Below are positions 5,932-8,401 of a stretch of 8,401 bases of DNA, piece after piece; within the stretch, counting starts at the first letter, position 1; every line of letters begins with the position of its first letter. This DNA comes from Pseudomonadota bacterium. GTDB lineage: Bacteria > Pseudomonadota > Gammaproteobacteria > Burkholderiales > Ferrovaceae. A program made the translations under genes and the position numbers. The notes beneath the pieces were generated by a model, which ran no database searches, was not told the DNA's origin, and worked only from the letters and a program-made list of their open reading frames with translations. The stretch spans positions 1 to 8,401 of the forward strand of contig JAJZEH010000009.1 of assembly GCA_021805725.1 (NCBI GenBank). Reading direction: 5' to 3'.

Positions 5932-7653
5932 ATGACCCAACCCTCATGGGTTGCACGCCCGGTAGACGAGGCCATCGCGGCGACACTGCAGCAGGCGGGT
6001 GCGCCGACTTTGCTGGCACGGGCTTTGGCGGCACGCGGCGCCCAGGTGGACGACCTGCAGGAACCTGATCTGCAGGAACTGCTGCCCTTCGATACGCTGA
6101 AAGGCGTGGGGCAGGCGGCCACCCTGCTGGCAGAGGCCATCGCCGCCGGAAAGAAGATCGTCATCATCGCCGATTACGATGCCGATGGCGCCACGGCCTG
6201 CGCCATCGGCCTGCGCGCTTTGCGCGCCATGGGGGCAGCGGTGGATTATCTCGTCCCCAACCGGATCACCATGGGCTACGGACTCACCCCGGAAGTGGTA
6301 CAGCTTGCCCTGGCGAGGCAACCCGATCTGCTCGTGACCGTGGACAACGGCATCGCCAGCGTGGCGGGTGTGGCCGCAGCCAATGCGCTGGGCATTCCCG
6401 TCATCGTCACCGACCACCATTTGCCAGGCGAGGTGTTGCCGGACGCCGCTGCCATCGTCAACCCCAACCAGCCCGACTGTTCCTTTCCCAGCAAGGCGCT
6501 GGCAGGCGTGGGTGTGATGTTCTACACCATGCTGGCCCTGCGGGCCGAATTGCGTCGTCGCGGTGTCTGGCAGGCGCGGCCCGAACCCAACCTTGGTGCA
6601 TTGCTGGACCTGGTGGCGCTGGGCACGGTGGCCGATGTGGTGCGCCTGGACCGCAACAATCGCCTGCTGGTAGCTGCGGGCTTGCGGCGCGTGCGCTCGG
6701 GCCGGGCTTCGGCCGGGCTCAACGCCCTCTACCGCGTTGCCGGGCGCGATCCCGCGCGTGCCGTGAGCGCCGACCTGGGCTTCGTCCTGGGGCCGCGCCT
6801 CAATGCAGCCGGGCGCATGGAAGACATGACCCATGGGCGCATGGAAGACATGACCCATGGCATCGAGTGCCTTGCCTGCGACGAGGTCGATGTGGCCCTG
6901 CATTATGCGCAAAAGCTCGATGCCTTCAACCGCGAACGGCGCGAAGTGGAGGGCGCCATGCAGGAAAGCGCCCTGGCGCGCCTGGATACGCTCGAGGCGG
7001 GGCAGCGCTACACCCTCTCCCTGTATGATCCCGAATGGCATCCGGGCGTCATCGGCATCCTCGCCTCGCGCATCAAGGATCGCTTCCATCGCCCGGTCAT
7101 TACGTTTGCACCGGGCACTAGCGCCGAAGAAATCCGCGGCTCGGGACGCAGCATTGCAGGCTTTCATCTGCGCGATGCGCTGGACCAGGTGACCAAGCAG
7201 CACCCGGATCTGATCCTGCGCTTCGGCGGGCATGCAGCGGCGGCGGGGCTGACCTTGCGTAGCGGCGATTTTGCGCGTTTTGAGGCGGCCTTCGAAGCGG
7301 TGGCGCGTCAGTGGCTAAGTCCGGGCGACCTCGCCTTGCAGATCGACTATGACGGTGAGGTGGCCCCTGCCGATCTCACGCTGGCCACGGCCGAGGCGTT
7401 GCGTGCCCAGGTGTGGGGTCAGGGCTTTCCCGAACCGCTGTTTGGCGCGCGCTTTGCCGTGATCCAGCAGCGGGTGGTGGGCGAGCGCCACCTCAAGCTC
7501 AGGTTGCGCCAGGGGGGGCGTGCCTTCGATGCCATCTTCTTTGGCCACGCCGAGCCGCTGCCCGACTCCATCCAGGCGCTGTTTCAGCTTTCTGTCAATG
7601 AATGGAACGGCAACCGCCAGTTGCAGCTGGAACTGCGGCATTGGAGTGTATAA
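5932..7653 (+). CDS. recJ: Single-stranded-DNA-specific exonuclease RecJ
   Basis: RecJ degrades single-stranded DNA 5' to 3', acting in RecF-pathway recombination, base-excision repair and mismatch repair. The 573-residue product (E. coli 577) has the DHH phosphoesterase motifs in order: DYDADGATA (81-89), TVDNGIAS (136-143), VTDHH (159-163) and GTVADVV (231-237). Then come GPRLNAAGR (287-295), the DHHA1 segment with [11 protein letters not shown] (403-413) and [10 protein letters not shown] (431-440), and a C-terminal OB fold (about 465-573). The ATG at 5932 directly follows the TGA of the upstream gene. No strong ribosome site is seen, so translational coupling is likely. Residues 295-302 and 303-310 are an exact duplication (RMEDMTHG twice) just after the conserved NAAGR; the family normally has one copy. 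Whether the enzyme stays active is unknown, but all metal-binding motifs are intact and the frame is open throughout. Confidence 0.95.
   Translation: MTQPSWVARPVDEAIAATLQQAGAPTLLARALAARGAQVDDLQEPDLQELLPFDTLKGVGQAATLLAEAIAAGKKIVIIADYDADGATACAIGLRALRAMGAAVDYLVPNRITMGYGLTPEVVQLALARQPDLLVTVDNGIASVAGVAAANALGIPVIVTDHHLPGEVLPDAAAIVNPNQPDCSFPSKALAGVGVMFYTMLALRAELRRRGVWQARPEPNLGALLDLVALGTVADVVRLDRNNRLLVAAGLRRVRSGRASAGLNALYRVAGRDPARAVSADLGFVLGPRLNAAGRMEDMTHGRMEDMTHGIECLACDEVDVALHYAQKLDAFNRERREVEGAMQESALARLDTLEAGQRYTLSLYDPEWHPGVIGILASRIKDRFHRPVITFAPGTSAEEIRGSGRSIAGFHLRDALDQVTKQHPDLILRFGGHAAAAGLTLRSGDFARFEAAFEAVARQWLSPGDLALQIDYDGEVAPADLTLATAEALRAQVWGQGFPEPLFGARFAVIQQRVVGERHLKLRLRQGGRAFDAIFFGHAEPLPDSIQALFQLSVNEWNGNRQLQLELRHWSV
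6052..6081 (+). repeat. Imperfect 15-bp tandem repeat in recJ
   Basis: GACCTGCAGGAACCT (6052-6066) is followed by GATCTGCAGGAACTG (6067-6081), matching at 12 of 15 positions and encoding [10 protein letters not shown] (residues 41-50). The protein length here seems normal for RecJ, so this is probably an old or chance repeat, not an insertion. Confidence 0.6.
6811..6858 (+). repeat. Perfect in-frame 2 x 24 bp tandem duplication in recJ
   Basis: Bases 6811-6834 and 6835-6858 are identical (each begins GGGCGCATGGAAG and ends GACCCAT), adding eight codons (GRMEDMTH). The duplicated block lies directly after the conserved LNAA of RecJ. A usual member would read NAAGR, about four residues, then GIECL; here that link is eight residues longer. 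Confidence 0.97.
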
Positions 7654-7654
7654 T
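7627..7654 (+). promoter_or_regulatory. Candidate prfB promoter at the end of recJ
   Basis: A perfect -10 TATAAT (7649-7654) overlaps the recJ stop codon. A poor -35, CTGGAA (7627-7632, 3 of 6), lies 16 bp upstream. The predicted start near 7661 would give a leader of about 26 nt before the prfB ATG. A prfB-specific promoter is reasonable because release factor is essential, but read-through from recJ is equally possible. Confidence 0.4.
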
Positions 7655-7686
7655 GGCAGGCTTTCTCAATTGCGATCATTGTCCCC

Positions 7687-8401
7687 ATGGAAGCCGAACA
7701 ACTCAACGCCATCGAAAACCTGCTCCAGGATCTGGATGTTCGCATCCAGGCACTGCGGAGGTATCTTTGACTTCGATGCCAAGGTCCATCGATTAGAAAC
7801 AGTCGTCAAACTGGCAGAAGATCCTGCTATCTGGCAGGACAGCAAGAAAAGCCAGGAACTCGGGCGCGAACGCAAATCCCTGGAAGAAACCGTCGAGGAG
7901 ATGGGGGCCGCCACACGCGGCCTGAAGGACGCGCAGGAACTCTTCGAACTGGCGCTGGCCGAACTGGATGACGATTCCCTGGAGGCCGTGGGAGACGATC
8001 TCAAGGGGACTGAAAAGCGTGTGGCGGCCATGGAATTTCGTCGCATGTTCTCCAATCCCATGGACCCTGCCAACTGCTTCATCGACATCCAGTCGGGTTC
8101 GGGCGGCACCGAGGCCCAGGACTGGGCGTCCATGCTGCTGCGCATGTATGTGCGTTATTGCGAACGCAAATCCTTTGGCGTGGAAATCCTCGAAGAGTCT
8201 CCCGGTGAAGTGGCCGGCATCAAGAGCGCATCATTGAAAATCACGGGTTCCTATGCGTACGGTTACCTGCGCACTGAAACCGGCGTGCACCGCCTGGTGC
8301 GCAAATCGCCCTTTGATTCCGGAAATCGCCGCCACACGTCCTTTGCATCGGTATTCGTGTATCCGGAAGTGGATGAATCCATCGAAGTGGAAATCAATCT
8401 G
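7687..8401 (+). CDS. prfB: Peptide chain release factor 2 (RF2), partial, with programmed +1 frameshift
   Basis: RF2 ends translation at UGA and UAA codons in the ribosomal A site. Zero-frame codons 1-27 ([18 protein letters not shown] to RRYL) end at TGA 7768-7770. Skipping T7768 continues in the +1 frame from GAC at 7769 as [15 protein letters not shown], open to the window end. The result is 238 residues of about 366. Seen are the helical N-terminal domain, [19 protein letters not shown] in the central domain and the stop-codon-reading tripeptide SPF (207-209). The catalytic GGQ loop lies beyond the window. The start ATG 7687 has no clear Shine-Dalgarno sequence; in-frame codons upstream run only to a TAA at 7651 without an ATG, GTG or TTG. 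Control is by autoregulatory frameshifting: low RF2 slows reading of the TGA and favours the shift. In many bacteria lysS follows, outside this window. Confidence 0.96.
7757..7771 (+). promoter_or_regulatory. RF2 programmed +1 frameshift site
   Basis: GGAGG (7757-7761) acts as an internal Shine-Dalgarno-like sequence, 3 nt before the slippery CTT (7765-7767), followed by the in-frame stop TGA and C (7768-7771). This is the classic prfB arrangement (TAT-CTT-TGA-C). The tRNA on CTT slips to TTT and GAC is read next. The long conserved +1 frame after the site confirms it. Confidence 0.97.

Noticed and set aside
5944..7233. Minus-strand ORF of 429 codons opposite recJ
   Set aside because: Its composition is unlike a real protein family and it mirrors the well-supported recJ frame.
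7768..7770. Early TGA in prfB as a nonsense mutation or pseudogene sign
   Set aside because: The surrounding GGAGG-TAT-CTT-TGA-C and the conserved +1 frame show programmed frameshifting.

Overview
The window (8401 bp, GC-rich coding sequence with one AT-rich intergenic island) looks like a chromosome segment from a polyhydroxyalkanoate (PHA/PHB)-storing betaproteobacterium. Its proteins read most like Cupriavidus/Ralstonia relatives. The order phaC-phaB-(phasin)-phaR-rimO-bktB also resembles the C. necator PHB locus as I remember it. The genus cannot be fixed from the sequence alone.

Layout: bases 1-56 are the last codons of PHA synthase phaC. Then comes phaB (80-823, acetoacetyl-CoA reductase). 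A phasin gene lies convergent on the minus strand (1444-908), with its terminator between the two genes. The 314-bp spacer 1454-1767 is a shared divergent control region. It holds a strong sigma70-type phasin promoter, four TGC-rich near-palindromes that I infer are operators for PhaR, and a perfect 2 x 60 bp tandem duplication. phaR (1768-2370) is the PHA repressor. It is followed 3 bp later by rimO (2374-3711, ribosomal protein S12 methylthiotransferase) and 16 bp later by a BktB-like beta-ketothiolase (3728-4906).

The thiolase stop overlaps the start of an RpfE-type protein (4906-5931). Its 5' end carries a REP-like GGGGACAG/CTGTCCCC hairpin and an in-frame 2 x 102 bp duplication. recJ (5932-7653) starts at the next base and contains an in-frame 2 x 24 bp duplication beside the conserved NAAGR motif. 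prfB (7687 to the window end, partial) carries the classic programmed +1 frameshift at an in-frame TGA.

How the parts work together: BktB-like thiolase, PhaB and PhaC form the three-step route from acetyl-CoA (or acyl-CoA plus acetyl-CoA) to PHA. The phasin coats the granules, and PhaR couples phasin expression to polymer presence. The downstream half is housekeeping: ribosome modification, DNA repair and translation termination. I found no new multi-gene system. The most unusual signal is three near-exact tandem duplications (60, 102 and 24 bp) within about 5.3 kb, the two in genes being multiples of three, plus a REP-like element at a gene start.
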